DNA of 34,784 nt from CSP1-4 sp036559965 (GTDB lineage: Bacteria > Chloroflexota > Limnocylindria > Limnocylindrales > CSP1-4): the NCBI GenBank assembly GCA_036559965.1, contig DATBSD010000034.1, forward strand, positions 1 to 34,784. The letters run 5' to 3'. Made by a program: the position numbers and the translations under genes. Each line of letters opens with the position of its first letter. The stretch's first letter is position 1. The notes under the pieces are model-generated. The model was not told the origin of the DNA, did not search any database, and saw only the letters and a list, made by a program, of their open reading frames with translations. Shown here piece by piece: positions 15,776 to 24,647 of this stretch.

Positions 15776-16468
15776 GTGCGGCAGCCGCGATCGGCGGTCA
15801 TCTGGCTGCTGGCCGGCCTCGTGCCCGCGGCCATCATCGTCGGCTGGCGCCTGCTCCTGCCGCCGCCGGCACCGAGCGGCTCCGTCTGCGGTGAGCTGCT
15901 GGCGCCGACGGTGCTCTGGCGCCTGGGCCTCTTCGCCGTCGTCGTCGGCTCCATCGTCGTCCTGGCGCGCTGGCTGCCCGCCGACCGGGCATCCCTGCGC
16001 CTGCTCTGGCCGGCCCGCTGGGTGGTCGTGGCCTCGGTCGTCCTCGCGCTGCTCGTGGGCCCGCTCGCGCTGTGGATCGGTCCGCTGCTGGCGGAGCCCT
16101 TCTTCGGCCCTGTCGGGTATCAAGTCGCGCCGCCCGGCATGGTCCTGTCGGCGCTCCTGGTGGCGCTCGTCGTGGCCGTCGCCAACGGGACCCTCGAAGA
16201 GCTCGCCTTCCGTGGCGCGCTGCTGAGCTGGGGCAGCCGCCTGCTCGGTCCCCTCGGCGCGAATGTCTTCCAGGCCCTCGTCTTCGGCCTCGTTCATCTC
16301 GGCGACGACTTCACGGGCGGCCCGCTGCCGGTCCTCGTCGCCGTCGCCGCGGGCGGCTTCATCGCCGGCGTCATCGCCCGACGGACGAACTCGCTGCTGC
16401 TGCCCATCGCCGTCCACGCCGCGTTCGACCTGCCGCTCGCCTATGCCTTCGCCTGTCGGCTGCCCTGA
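15776..16468 (+). CDS. CPBP family intramembrane metalloprotease
   Basis: A 230-residue membrane protein with about six hydrophobic segments and the CPBP (Abi/Rce1-like) motifs: EELAFRG with Glu141, Glu142 and Arg146, His174 in FGLVHLG, and His214/Asp218 in HAAFD. All expected catalytic residues are present. Relatives cleave membrane-bound substrates or protect against bacteriocins; some are only scaffolds. The GTG start at 15776 lies 39 bp after the dehydrogenase, with no strong ribosome site. Its place between dehydrogenase and thiolase genes is unexplained by the pathway; it may simply share their transcript. Confidence 0.86.
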   Translation: MRQPRSAVIWLLAGLVPAAIIVGWRLLLPPPAPSGSVCGELLAPTVLWRLGLFAVVVGSIVVLARWLPADRASLRLLWPARWVVVASVVLALLVGPLALWIGPLLAEPFFGPVGYQVAPPGMVLSALLVALVVAVANGTLEELAFRGALLSWGSRLLGPLGANVFQALVFGLVHLGDDFTGGPLPVLVAVAAGGFIAGVIARRTNSLLLPIAVHAAFDLPLAYAFACRLP

Positions 16469-16487
16469 GACACACCAGCCCGCGGCC

Positions 16488-16493
16488 TACAAT
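16488..16493 (+). promoter_or_regulatory. -10 box TACAAT of leaderless thiolase gene
   Basis: TACAAT ends 6 nt before the GTG at 16500, with no Shine-Dalgarno site between. The thiolase can thus be transcribed apart from the upstream block. Confidence 0.55.
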
Positions 16494-16499
16494 CCCCGC

Positions 16500-17729
<1,230 letters not shown>

Positions 17730-17762
17730 GGCTCCGACAGCTGGCCGGTCTCGCGCCGAGTC

Positions 17763-18017
17763 TCAGATCATGCCCACCACGAGCGCCATGAGCAGGGCCA
17801 TGAAGACGGCGATGCCGATACCCAGGACGGCGGCGCCCCAGACAGGCCAATCGATCGGACCCGCCGATGGGTCCGTGTGGGCATCGTGGTGATCGTCGCC
17901 GTGGCCACCCTCGCCGGCCATGCCGTGGGCGTCGTGCATATCGTCATGCCCAGGCGCGTCGGCATCTGGCGCCGCGCTGTGCGCGATCGGCTCGGCTCCC
18001 GGATCCGTCTCGGTCAT
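17763..18017 (-). CDS. Small His-rich single-span membrane protein
   Basis: An 84-residue protein: residues 1-50 are acidic and hydrophilic with eight histidines (13, 24, 28, 31, 39, 43, 44, 47) and clustered Asp, and residues about 57-83 form one hydrophobic helix ending at the C-terminus. There is no signal peptide. The His/Asp head looks metal-binding. Its ATG at 18017 overlaps the stop of the substrate-binding protein gene by 4 bp, and a GGAG-containing stretch lies just upstream, so it is the coupled last gene of the FMN-riboswitch operon. I do not recognise a named family; a partner of the transporter or an unrelated metal-handling protein are both possible. Confidence 0.7.
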   Translation of the reverse strand: MTETDPGAEPIAHSAAPDADAPGHDDMHDAHGMAGEGGHGDDHHDAHTDPSAGPIDWPVWGAAVLGIGIAVFMALLMALVVGMI

Positions 18018-19051
18018 GGCAGCAGCTCCTGCTCGATGATCTGGTCCGCCGTCACCGGCTCGGCGACCGGCGACTCGGGCATCGCGCGCATGAAGTCGAT
18101 CGACTCGGTCCATGCGCCGCTGTCGATGGCGCCCAGGCCGTTGGCCTCAGTGTAGGGACTCTGCCAGGCGCCGACGGTCGCCTCGAGCACCGCGAGCTGC
18201 CCCTCGCGGTCGGCAGCCAGCTCGGGCACGGCGACCTCGGCCGCCTCGACGCCGCGCATCGGATCGGCGGCGATGTCCGCCATCGCCCGCAGCGTCGCCG
18301 CGACGAACGCGCGGACGGCCTCGCGCTTCGGGCCGTCGATCGTCGACTGCCCGCTGATGAGCCCTGGCCCCGGCAGCGGCACGACCTCGTCGACCGCCAG
18401 CACGATGGGCGCCGTGCCGCTGCGGGCGAGCTGGATGGGCTCGTTGTTGATGAACCCGGTGGCGGCGTCGACGATGCCCTCCTCGACCGCCACGCGCTGG
18501 CCGAAGTCGGGGAACTCGACGATCTCGAGGTCGGCGGGCGTGAGCCCGACCGACGAGAGCAGTGCCTGGAGCATGACCCAGCTGCTGCCGAACTTGCCGG
18601 GCATGCCCAGCTTCTTGCCCTCGAGATCGGCCGCCGTCGTGATGCCCGCCCCCGGCTTGGCGAAGACGATGCTCGGGAAGTCGGCGTAGAGCGTCGCCAG
18701 GTAGCGCACGGGGATGCCCTGGCTGACCGCCGGGATGAGGCTCGTGCCGTCGGCGATGCCGATGTCGTAATCGCCCGAGCCGGTCAGCCGGATGATGTCC
18801 GCGTCGTTGCCGTTCTCGAACGTCACCTCGAGGCCGGCATCGGCGTAGTAGCCGGCCTGCTGTGCCAGATAGAACGGCGCGAACTGGACGCTCGGGATGT
18901 AGCCCAGCCCGACGCGCATCGGCGTCGTCTCCGGCCCGACGGTCGCCAGGATGGTCGAGACCGACGTGCCGCAGCCGGCCACGATCGCAGCCAGGAGGCC
19001 GACAGCGGCGGCCCGCATCGCAAGGCGGTGGCGGTAGGGGGCGATGGGCAC
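18014..19051 (-). CDS. ribY: ABC transporter substrate-binding lipoprotein (RibY-like, NMT1/THI5 fold)
   Basis: A 345-residue lipoprotein: GTG start at 19051 with a full AAGGAGGT site at 19055-19062, a short Arg-containing n-region, a hydrophobic stretch and the lipobox VAGC with Cys27. The mature part is a type II solute-binding protein of the NMT1/THI5-like family (GYIPSVQFAPFYLAQQAGYY, GDYDIGIADGTSL, DLEGKKLGMPG). This family binds pyrimidine or riboflavin-like compounds. The FMN riboswitch ahead of the operon makes riboflavin the best candidate, as in RibXY systems. It follows the permease by 13 bp and overlaps the His-rich gene. Binding specificity is inferred from regulation. Confidence 0.82.
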   Translation of the reverse strand: MPIAPYRHRLAMRAAAVGLLAAIVAGCGTSVSTILATVGPETTPMRVGLGYIPSVQFAPFYLAQQAGYYADAGLEVTFENGNDADIIRLTGSGDYDIGIADGTSLIPAVSQGIPVRYLATLYADFPSIVFAKPGAGITTAADLEGKKLGMPGKFGSSWVMLQALLSSVGLTPADLEIVEFPDFGQRVAVEEGIVDAATGFINNEPIQLARSGTAPIVLAVDEVVPLPGPGLISGQSTIDGPKREAVRAFVAATLRAMADIAADPMRGVEAAEVAVPELAADREGQLAVLEATVGAWQSPYTEANGLGAIDSGAWTESIDFMRAMPESPVAEPVTADQIIEQELLP

Positions 19052-19064
19052 GGGACCTCCTTGG

Positions 19065-19844
19065 TCAGCTGCGATCCGCCACGAGGCGGCGTTCGATGGC
19101 CACGACGACGAGATACAGGGCGACGCCCAGGATGGCGATGGTGAGCAGCGCGGCGAACATGAGCGGCGTGTCGAAGAGGCTGCCGCGCGCGAGGTTGACG
19201 AGCACGCCCAGGCCCCGATCGGCGCCCGCCCACTCGCCCACGATGGCACCGACGACCGCGAGCGTCGCGCCCACCCGCATGCCGCCCAGGATGGCCGGCA
19301 GCGCCGCGGGCAGTTCGATCTGGCGGATGAGCTGGTTGCGTGTCGCGCGGAAGGCCCGGGCCATCTCGATCAACCGTGGATCGACCGACCGCACGCCGAC
19401 CATCGTCGAGACGGCGACCGGGAAGAAGACGATGAGGCCGCAGATGACGACCTTGGAGAGCAACCCGGTGCCGAACCAGAGCGCGATGAGCGGCGCCAGG
19501 GCGAGGATGGGCATCGATTGCGCGGCCACGATGTAGGGCGACAGGACCTGCGCCGCGATGCGCGAGCGGGCGAGCAGGACCCCGGTCGGCACGCCGAGGG
19601 CGGCACCGACGAGGAAGCCGAGCACGACCTCCTGGAGCGTGGTCAGCGCGTGGGGGGCGATGGTGCCGTCGGTCCAGCCGGTTACGAAGCGACCCCCGAC
19701 CTCGAGCGGTCCGGGCAGCAGGTATGGCTCGTAGCCACCGACGACGATGGCGGCCTGCCAGGCGACAAGCACGATGGCGGCCCCGACGACGAGCGCCAGC
19801 GCACTCGACCAGCGGCGCCGATGTCGGCCCTGCTGCGCGCTCAT
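19065..19844 (-). CDS. ribX: ABC transporter permease (RibX-like)
   Basis: A 259-residue inner-membrane permease of the SsuC/TauC/ThiX/RibX branch with about six transmembrane segments. The EAA-loop that contacts the ATPase is MARAFRATRNQLIRQIELPAALPAILGGMRVGATLAVVGAIVGEW (residues about 165-210, its core being ELPAALPAILGGMR). The ATG at 19844 overlaps the ATPase stop by 4 bp. Together with the ATPase and lipoprotein it forms one importer, regulated by the upstream FMN aptamer. Confidence 0.88.
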   Translation of the reverse strand: MSAQQGRHRRRWSSALALVVGAAIVLVAWQAAIVVGGYEPYLLPGPLEVGGRFVTGWTDGTIAPHALTTLQEVVLGFLVGAALGVPTGVLLARSRIAAQVLSPYIVAAQSMPILALAPLIALWFGTGLLSKVVICGLIVFFPVAVSTMVGVRSVDPRLIEMARAFRATRNQLIRQIELPAALPAILGGMRVGATLAVVGAIVGEWAGADRGLGVLVNLARGSLFDTPLMFAALLTIAILGVALYLVVVAIERRLVADRS

Positions 19845-20731
19845 CGCCCCTCCTCCCGCCCGAAGGGATCGAACCAGGCCGGCCGGCCGACACCGGCCAG
19901 CGGATCGCGGAGGTCCCCGGCATCGTCGGCCGGGCTCGGCTCGGTCGTCCGAGGCTCGATGGTCGCCTCACCGGTGGTCTCGCCCAGGGCGGCCCGGACA
20001 GCAGCCGCGGCCTGCGAGCCGCTCGCGCTGCCAAGCATCGACAGCTGACGCGGCCGGGGCAGGTCGACCGCGATGTCGGCCGCGATACGCCCCGGACGTG
20101 GCGTCATGACGACGACCCGGTCGGCCAGGACGACCGCCTCGGGCACCGAGTGCGTCACGAGCAGGATGGTCGTCGCCGTCCGGGACCAGATGCGCAACAA
20201 CTCGAAGCCGAATCGCTCACGGGTCAAGGCGTCCAGGGCGCTGAATGGCTCGTCGAGCAGGAGCACCGACGGCCCGAGGGCGAGCGCTCGCGCGATGGCT
20301 GCCCGTTGGCGCAGCCCGCCCGAGAGCTGATGCGGCCGGCTGGTGGCGAACTCGGTCAGGCCGACCAGCGCGAGCAGCTCCGCCGTGCGCGCGTCGCGCG
20401 TGGCGCGGCCCCTGCCCGCCAGCTCGAGTGGCAGCCCGACATTGCCGGCCACATCGCGCCAGGGCAGGAGCCGTGCCTCCTGGAAGACGATGCCCGCCGC
20501 CGGGTCCGGCCCGCCGACGATCCGGCCATCGATGCTCACGGTGCCTCGATCGGCTGCCAGCAGACCGCCGACACACCGCAGCAGGGTGCTCTTGCCGCAC
20601 CCGTTGGGCCCCACGATGGCGACGGCCTGGCGATCGGCGACCGACAGGTCGAGGCGATCGAGGGCGAGCAGCGGTGGCCCGTCGATGGTCGGGAAGCTGC
20701 GCGACAGATCGTCGATCTCGATGCCGGCCAG
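19841..20731 (-). CDS. ABC transporter ATPase of the FMN-riboswitch importer
   Basis: A 296-residue ATPase with Walker A GPNGCGKST (41-49), Q-loop Gln84, signature LSGGLRQR (136-143), Walker B VLLLDEPFSALD (156-167) and switch His194. It is of the SsuB/TauB type, with a 55-residue acidic tail beyond the usual end. The start is the difficulty: no ATG, GTG or TTG lies in frame between the riboswitch and the fold. A CTG at 20731 sits 6 nt after a GGAGG site (20742-20738) and begins the protein at the right place. An ATG at 20744 overlaps that site but is out of frame. A rare CTG start or a one-base sequencing error are the options. Confidence 0.85.
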   Translation of the reverse strand: MAGIEIDDLSRSFPTIDGPPLLALDRLDLSVADRQAVAIVGPNGCGKSTLLRCVGGLLAADRGTVSIDGRIVGGPDPAAGIVFQEARLLPWRDVAGNVGLPLELAGRGRATRDARTAELLALVGLTEFATSRPHQLSGGLRQRAAIARALALGPSVLLLDEPFSALDALTRERFGFELLRIWSRTATTILLVTHSVPEAVVLADRVVVMTPRPGRIAADIAVDLPRPRQLSMLGSASGSQAAAAVRAALGETTGEATIEPRTTEPSPADDAGDLRDPLAGVGRPAWFDPFGREEGR

Positions 20732-20875
20732 GCTGGACCTCCATTCAGGCCCCGCCCGGGACGTGCGGACACGTCGTGGGGTTCGTGTGGGGAGATGCCG
20801 GCGAGAGCCCGGCGATGCGAGGAGCCGGATGCCGGCGGCATCATGGCGCTCGCGACCGTCCCAGCGCGCGGCCTG

Positions 20876-21036
20876 GCCTTCTCCCATCCGGACTGTGACC
20901 GTCGGCTCCCTGCCAGGGGATCCACCGACGCCGCGATTCGACACGGACGCCGGGTCGTGGGCTGGTCGACGACGCGGCCTCCGCCGCTCGCCGGCCGACC
21001 ACCGGTCGGGACTTCCACCCGACCCCGAAGGCGAGG
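20876..21036 (-). promoter_or_regulatory. FMN riboswitch (RFN element)
   Basis: The minus strand carries the conserved RFN blocks in order: GCCTTCGGGG (near 21032-21023), GTGGAAGTCCCGACCGG, GGCCGGCGAGC, a variable arm, GTGGATCCCCTGGCAGG, GCCGACGGT, and the closing GTCCGGATGGGAGAAGG ending at about 20877. This matches the six-stem FMN aptamer, including the terminal P1 pairing of CTTC with GAAG. About 145 nt of GC-rich leader follow before the ATPase start; the presence of a GGAGG site at 20742-20738 makes either translational or transcriptional control possible. Excess FMN should shut off the downstream transporter operon. Confidence 0.95.
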
Positions 21037-21057
21037 CGATATACGTGTTGTCGTTGC

Positions 21058-21063
21058 AGCATA
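21058..21063 (-). promoter_or_regulatory. Candidate -10 box (TATGCT) for the riboswitch operon
   Basis: TATGCT on the minus strand lies about 20 nt before the first aptamer stem, which places the transcription start just ahead of the aptamer. A good -35 hexamer is not seen. Confidence 0.4.
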
Positions 21064-21154
21064 GCGCAGGCCCCCAGCGCGACCATGCAACCGGCCAGCA
21101 GGCCGCGGCGTCTTGGCACGAATCAACGCCCACGCGCACCTGAGGGAGCTCCAG

Positions 21155-21766
21155 ATGCGATCCGCTCGCACCATCTCGTTCGGCCTGCTGGCCGCCTTCG
21201 TCCTCACGTTCGCCCTGGCTGCGTTCGTGCCCGCGCCCACCTTCGCGTGCTCGTGCGCCCTGATCACCATCGGCGAGCTCGACCCGACCCAGAACCAGGT
21301 CTACGTGGCGACGGCCGGCGAACCGATCCCGGACGGAACGCCGATGGCCGTCGAGCGTTGGTTCGCCGGTCCCGGTGCGGCGCCCGTCGTCCTCCTCGGG
21401 GCGTCGTCGTTCGGCGACTCGGCCGGCTGCGGCACGCCGCAATTCGCGCCCGGTTCGCGCTGGATCGTGAGCGCCTGGGCGGGTGACCCGACCCAGCCGC
21501 CCACGACCGGCCTCTGCCAGCCGCACGCGCCGCTCGACTCACCAGAAGGCCAGGCGATGCTCACGCAGGCCGCCGCGGCCTACGGTGATGGCAGCACGCC
21601 CGAGGGCGGCGGGGGACCGAGCGCTTCGCCCACCGCGGCGCCCTCCGCGCCCGCCGCATCAGGCGATGCCACGCCGATGATCGCCGTCGGTGGCGTCGTG
21701 CTCCTGGGCGTGCTCGCCCTAGGCGTCGTCTACGTCATCGGTCGGAGTCGCTCGAAGGCCGACTGA
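21155..21766 (+). CDS. Secreted, membrane-anchored CxC protein (NTR/TIMP-like), copy 1
   Basis: A 203-residue protein with a signal peptide (1-31, ending PTFA) directly followed by CSC (Cys32, Cys34). Two further cysteines occur in FGDSAGCG and GLCQPH. The spacing, the N-terminal CxC of the mature protein and the G-SRWIVSAW strand resemble netrin-like/TIMP OB-fold domains found in bacterial secreted proteins. A Pro/Ser/Ala-rich linker (about 145-170) leads to one C-terminal transmembrane helix (about 173-193) and a basic tail, so the domain is displayed outside the cell. A GGGAG site precedes ATG 21155. The second copy lies 72 bp downstream. Function unknown. Confidence 0.72.
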   Translation: MRSARTISFGLLAAFVLTFALAAFVPAPTFACSCALITIGELDPTQNQVYVATAGEPIPDGTPMAVERWFAGPGAAPVVLLGASSFGDSAGCGTPQFAPGSRWIVSAWAGDPTQPPTTGLCQPHAPLDSPEGQAMLTQAAAAYGDGSTPEGGGGPSASPTAAPSAPAASGDATPMIAVGGVVLLGVLALGVVYVIGRSRSKAD

Positions 21767-21838
21767 CCGGGCGGTCGACCCCGTGCCATGATGCGGCCGG
21801 CGCCACCCGGCGTCTGCCGCATTCCTGAGGTCGATCGG

Positions 21839-22414
21839 ATGCGACGCGCGTTCACGGTTGCCTGGGCCGCCATCGCCCTGGCCGTCGTCGGCACGGCCGC
21901 CCTGCCGCTGCCCGTCTTCGCCTGCAAGTGCGCGCCGACGCCCATCGGCGCTCTCGATCCGGCCACCTCACAGGTCTATGTCGGCACGGCGGCGGAAACC
22001 GTGGCGGCGGGCACGCCGATGGTCGTCGAGCTGTGGTTCGAGGGTCCCGGCGAGGCACCCTTGACCTACCTCGCGCCGTCGTCGTTCGGCGACTCGGCGA
22101 GCTGCGGCATCGACCCGCTGGCGCCCGGCTCGCGCTGGATCATGTCGACGTTCGTGGCCGAGCCCGGCGCGACGCCGACGACCGGCATGTGCCAGCCGCA
22201 CGCCCAGCTCGAGACGCCCGAGGGTCAGGCGATGCTCGCCCAGGCGGAAGCCGCCTACGGCCCCGGCAGCCAGCCCGAAGGTGGTGGTGGCGGCGATGTC
22301 GTCGCGCCAGACGACCTGACGCCCTTCCTGACGCTGGGCGGCATCGTCGGTCTGGCCATCCTCGGGCTCGTCGTCATCCTGCTGCTTCGCCGAGGACGTC
22401 CACCCGAGGGTTGA
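21839..22414 (+). CDS. Secreted, membrane-anchored CxC protein (NTR/TIMP-like), copy 2
   Basis: A 191-residue paralogue of the preceding gene, with the same plan: signal peptide (1-28, ending LPVFA), mature N-terminus CKC (Cys29, Cys31), a domain with PSSFGDSASCG and GMCQPHA, an acidic/Gly-rich linker and one C-terminal transmembrane helix with a basic tail. The four cysteines align with those of copy 1 and could form two disulfides. Identity in the domain is high, so the pair arose by tandem duplication and then diverged, notably in the linker. ATG 21839 follows a GAGGT stretch. The gene ends just before the hutH promoter; no link to histidine use is evident. Confidence 0.72.
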   Translation: MRRAFTVAWAAIALAVVGTAALPLPVFACKCAPTPIGALDPATSQVYVGTAAETVAAGTPMVVELWFEGPGEAPLTYLAPSSFGDSASCGIDPLAPGSRWIMSTFVAEPGATPTTGMCQPHAQLETPEGQAMLAQAEAAYGPGSQPEGGGGGDVVAPDDLTPFLTLGGIVGLAILGLVVILLLRRGRPPEG

Positions 22415-22420
22415 GCCGCG

Positions 22421-22426
22421 TATCCT
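22421..22426 (+). promoter_or_regulatory. -10 box TATCCT of leaderless hutH
   Basis: TATCCT ends 6 nt before the second of two adjacent GTG codons (22430 and 22433). The spacing found at other genes here favours 22433 as start and transcription start point. Confidence 0.5.
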
Positions 22427-22432
22427 CGCGTG

Positions 22433-23998
22433 GTGCCTGACCCGATCGTCCTGACCGGCCACGACCTGACGCTCGAGGCCATCGAGGCCGTCGCCCGAGG
22501 CGAGGCTCGCGCCGTCCTGGGCGACGACGCTCGAGCCCGGATGGCGAGCAGTCGGGCGGTCATCGCCGACATCGTCGCCCGTGGCGAGGCGGTCTACGGC
22601 GTGACGACCGGCTTCGGGGACCTGGCCACGGTACGCATCGCGCCAGACGACGCCATGCGACTCCAGGAGAACCTGCTCGTCAGCCATGCCGTGGGGGTCG
22701 GGCCGCGCTTCGACGTCACCACGGTCCGCGCCATGCTCCTCCTGCGTGCCAACACGCTGGCGCGCGGCCAGAGCGGCTGCCGGCCGGAGCTCGTCGAGCG
22801 GTTGCTGGCCTTCCTCGACCTGGGCATCCACCCGGTCGTGCCCGAGCAAGGCAGCGTCGGCGCGTCGGGCGATCTGGCGCCGCTCGCGCACCTCGCGCTG
22901 CCGATCATCGGTCGTGGCCGCGTCGTCGTCGCCGACGGAGGCGAGCTCGCGGCGGCCGAGGCGCTCGCGGCGGCCGGCCTGACGCCGCTACACCTGGAGG
23001 CGAAAGAGGGCCTCGCCCTGCTCAACGGGACGCAGATGATGACCGCCGTGGGCGTGCTCACCGTGCTCGCCGCCGAGCGCCTCTGCGGCAGCGCCTCGGT
23101 CGTGGCGGCGATGAGCACGGAAGCCCTGCTCGGCACCGACGTCGCCTTCGCGGCCGCCTATCACGACGCGCGGCCGCATCCCGGCCAGGCACGCGTCGCC
23201 GTCGAGCTGCGGCACCTGCTGCGCGACTCCGGCCTCCAGCGCAGCCATCACGGCGAGGCACACAAGGTCCAGGACCCCTACTCGGTCCGCTGCGTGCCCC
23301 AGGTCCACGGCGCCACGCGTGACGCGCTCGCCTACGCCCGTCGCGTGCTCCAGATCGAGGCCAACAGCGCGACCGACAACCCGCTCGTCTTCCCCGACGC
23401 TGCCGTCGCGGACCCCGCGGCCATCGCGACCGCGGGCGGCCACGTCGTCTCGGGCGGCAACTTCCACGGCCAGCCGGTCGCCCTGGCCATGGACTTCGTC
23501 ACGCTCGCCGTCGCCGAGCTGGGCTCGATCAGCGAGCGTCGCACGGCGCTGCTCATCGATGGACGCCTGTCCGGGCTGCCGCCCTTCCTGGTCGCCGATG
23601 CCGGACTCAACAGCGGCCTGATGCTGCTCCAATACACGGCCGCCGCCCTCGTGTCCGAGAACAAGGTGCTGGCCCACCCGGCTTCGGTCGATTCGATCCC
23701 CACGAGCGCCAACCAGGAAGACCACGTCTCGATGGGCTCGATCGCCGCGCGCCAGGCTCGCCAGGTGCTGGGCAACGTCGAGATCGTCGTCGCGCTCGAG
23801 GCGCTGTGCGCTGGCCAGGGCCTCGACTTCCGGGTCGCCGATGGCGTGACGGCCGGCCTTGGCGTCGCGGAGGCGCATCGACGACTGCGTGCACACGTCG
23901 ACCACCTCGATGGCGACCGCGATCCCGGGCCGGACATCGCCGCAGCTACGACGATCGTGCGCAGCGGAGCGCTGCTCGACCTGCTTCCAGCCTCGTAG
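22433..23998 (+). CDS. hutH: Histidine ammonia-lyase
   Basis: A 521-residue enzyme converting L-histidine to urocanate and ammonia, the first step of histidine use. The MIO cofactor tripeptide Ala144-Ser145-Gly146 lies in GSVGASGDLAPL, and the catalytic Tyr55 in VYGVTTGFGDL. HKVQDPYSVRCVPQVHG, NSATDNPLVF and SGGNFHGQPVALAMD are the other active-site segments. Length and motifs are those of a true HAL. GTG 22433 is taken as start from the -10 box; GTG 22430 adds one residue. It is followed by a small membrane protein and a GNAT gene before hutU. No hutC- or hutP-type regulator is in the window. Confidence 0.94.
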   Translation: MPDPIVLTGHDLTLEAIEAVARGEARAVLGDDARARMASSRAVIADIVARGEAVYGVTTGFGDLATVRIAPDDAMRLQENLLVSHAVGVGPRFDVTTVRAMLLLRANTLARGQSGCRPELVERLLAFLDLGIHPVVPEQGSVGASGDLAPLAHLALPIIGRGRVVVADGGELAAAEALAAAGLTPLHLEAKEGLALLNGTQMMTAVGVLTVLAAERLCGSASVVAAMSTEALLGTDVAFAAAYHDARPHPGQARVAVELRHLLRDSGLQRSHHGEAHKVQDPYSVRCVPQVHGATRDALAYARRVLQIEANSATDNPLVFPDAAVADPAAIATAGGHVVSGGNFHGQPVALAMDFVTLAVAELGSISERRTALLIDGRLSGLPPFLVADAGLNSGLMLLQYTAAALVSENKVLAHPASVDSIPTSANQEDHVSMGSIAARQARQVLGNVEIVVALEALCAGQGLDFRVADGVTAGLGVAEAHRRLRAHVDHLDGDRDPGPDIAAATTIVRSGALLDLLPAS

Positions 23999-24035
23999 GC
24001 GAGAACACCCGTTCCAACCCCTTGCATCGGGGGCG

Positions 24036-24041
24036 TAGACT
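24036..24041 (+). promoter_or_regulatory. Candidate promoter (-10 TAGACT) for small membrane protein
   Basis: TAGACT with a TTCCAA hexamer 18 nt upstream (24012-24017) could drive the small membrane protein gene with a leader of about 60 nt. The leader ends in GGGAGGTAGAGAGGG before the ATG at 24109. Confidence 0.4.
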
Positions 24042-24108
24042 GCGCTCGCATCCCGGCGTCCGCGCCTGCGGCTCGTCCGATGGATCGCAAGGGAGGTAGA
24101 GAGGGCAC

Positions 24109-24531
24109 ATGACGACACAGGTTCGCCCGACGGGCGTGACCATCCTGGCCATCCTGGCCTTGATCGGGGGCGTCTTCGGGCTCATCGGCGGGCTCGGCCT
24201 CATCGCGGGCGGCGCGCTGCTCGGCGGCATGGTCGGTGGTGGCGCCGGCGTGGCGCTCGGCGGCCTCGCGTTCGTCTTCGGCATCGCCACGCTTGGCTTG
24301 GCCATCGCGGAGCTCTTCTTCGCCTACGGCGCCTGGGGCCTCAAGCCATGGGGCTGGGCGCTGGGCATCATCATCGCCCTGGCATCGATCGTGCTTTCGG
24401 TCATCGTCGCGGTCATGTCTGGCGACATCATCAGCGGCCTGATCAGCCAGGTCATCAGCCTCGTCATCGCAGGGGTCATCCTGTACTACCTGAACACGCC
24501 GGCGGTCAAGGCGGCCTTCGGGCGCGCCTGA
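24109..24531 (+). CDS. Small Gly-rich polytopic membrane protein
   Basis: A 140-residue protein with four hydrophobic stretches (about 9-33, 36-58, 60-100 as one or two spans, 108-128) rich in Gly, Ala and Ile and almost without charges between them. Short basic ends suggest cytoplasmic termini. A YGAWGLKPWGWALG loop resembles the central loop of small DUF-type membrane proteins (DoxX/DUF2127-like in style), but I cannot assign a family. It has a good GGGAGG ribosome site and a strong hairpin 60 bp after its stop, so it forms a single-gene unit between hutH and the GNAT gene. Role unknown. Confidence 0.7.
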   Translation: MTTQVRPTGVTILAILALIGGVFGLIGGLGLIAGGALLGGMVGGGAGVALGGLAFVFGIATLGLAIAELFFAYGAWGLKPWGWALGIIIALASIVLSVIVAVMSGDIISGLISQVISLVIAGVILYYLNTPAVKAAFGRA

Positions 24532-24590
24532 TCCCACCACCCGGCGGGGGCTCGTGCCCTGCACCCGCCGACGTGAACACCGTCGTGAAG

Positions 24591-24624
24591 CGGAACGGCT
24601 CCCCTGCCCAGGGGAGCCGTTCCG
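24591..24624 (+). terminator. Strong terminator-like hairpin after the membrane protein gene
   Basis: A perfect 14-bp stem (24591-24604 with 24611-24624) with the loop TGCCCA. No T-run follows on either strand, so it may need a factor. It lies 11 nt upstream of the -10 box of the next gene and would therefore cover the -35 region of that promoter. Confidence 0.65.
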
Positions 24625-24635
24625 GATTCCGGGGG

Positions 24636-24641
24636 TAGATT
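24636..24641 (+). promoter_or_regulatory. -10 box TAGATT of leaderless GNAT gene
   Basis: TAGATT ends 6 nt before the GTG at 24648 and no ribosome site is present. Confidence 0.55.
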
Positions 24642-24647
24642 CGACCC

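Noticed and set aside
20217..20744. Minus-strand frame beginning at the ATG next to the ATPase ribosome site
   Set aside because: It is out of frame with the Walker motifs and codes for an Arg-rich string; kept only as an explanation of the start-codon ambiguity.
20876..21036. TPP riboswitch, suggested by the NMT1/THI5-like binding protein
   Set aside because: The leader has the FMN aptamer blocks, including GTCCGGATGGGAGAAGG, and lacks the TPP CUGAGA and ACCUGA elements.
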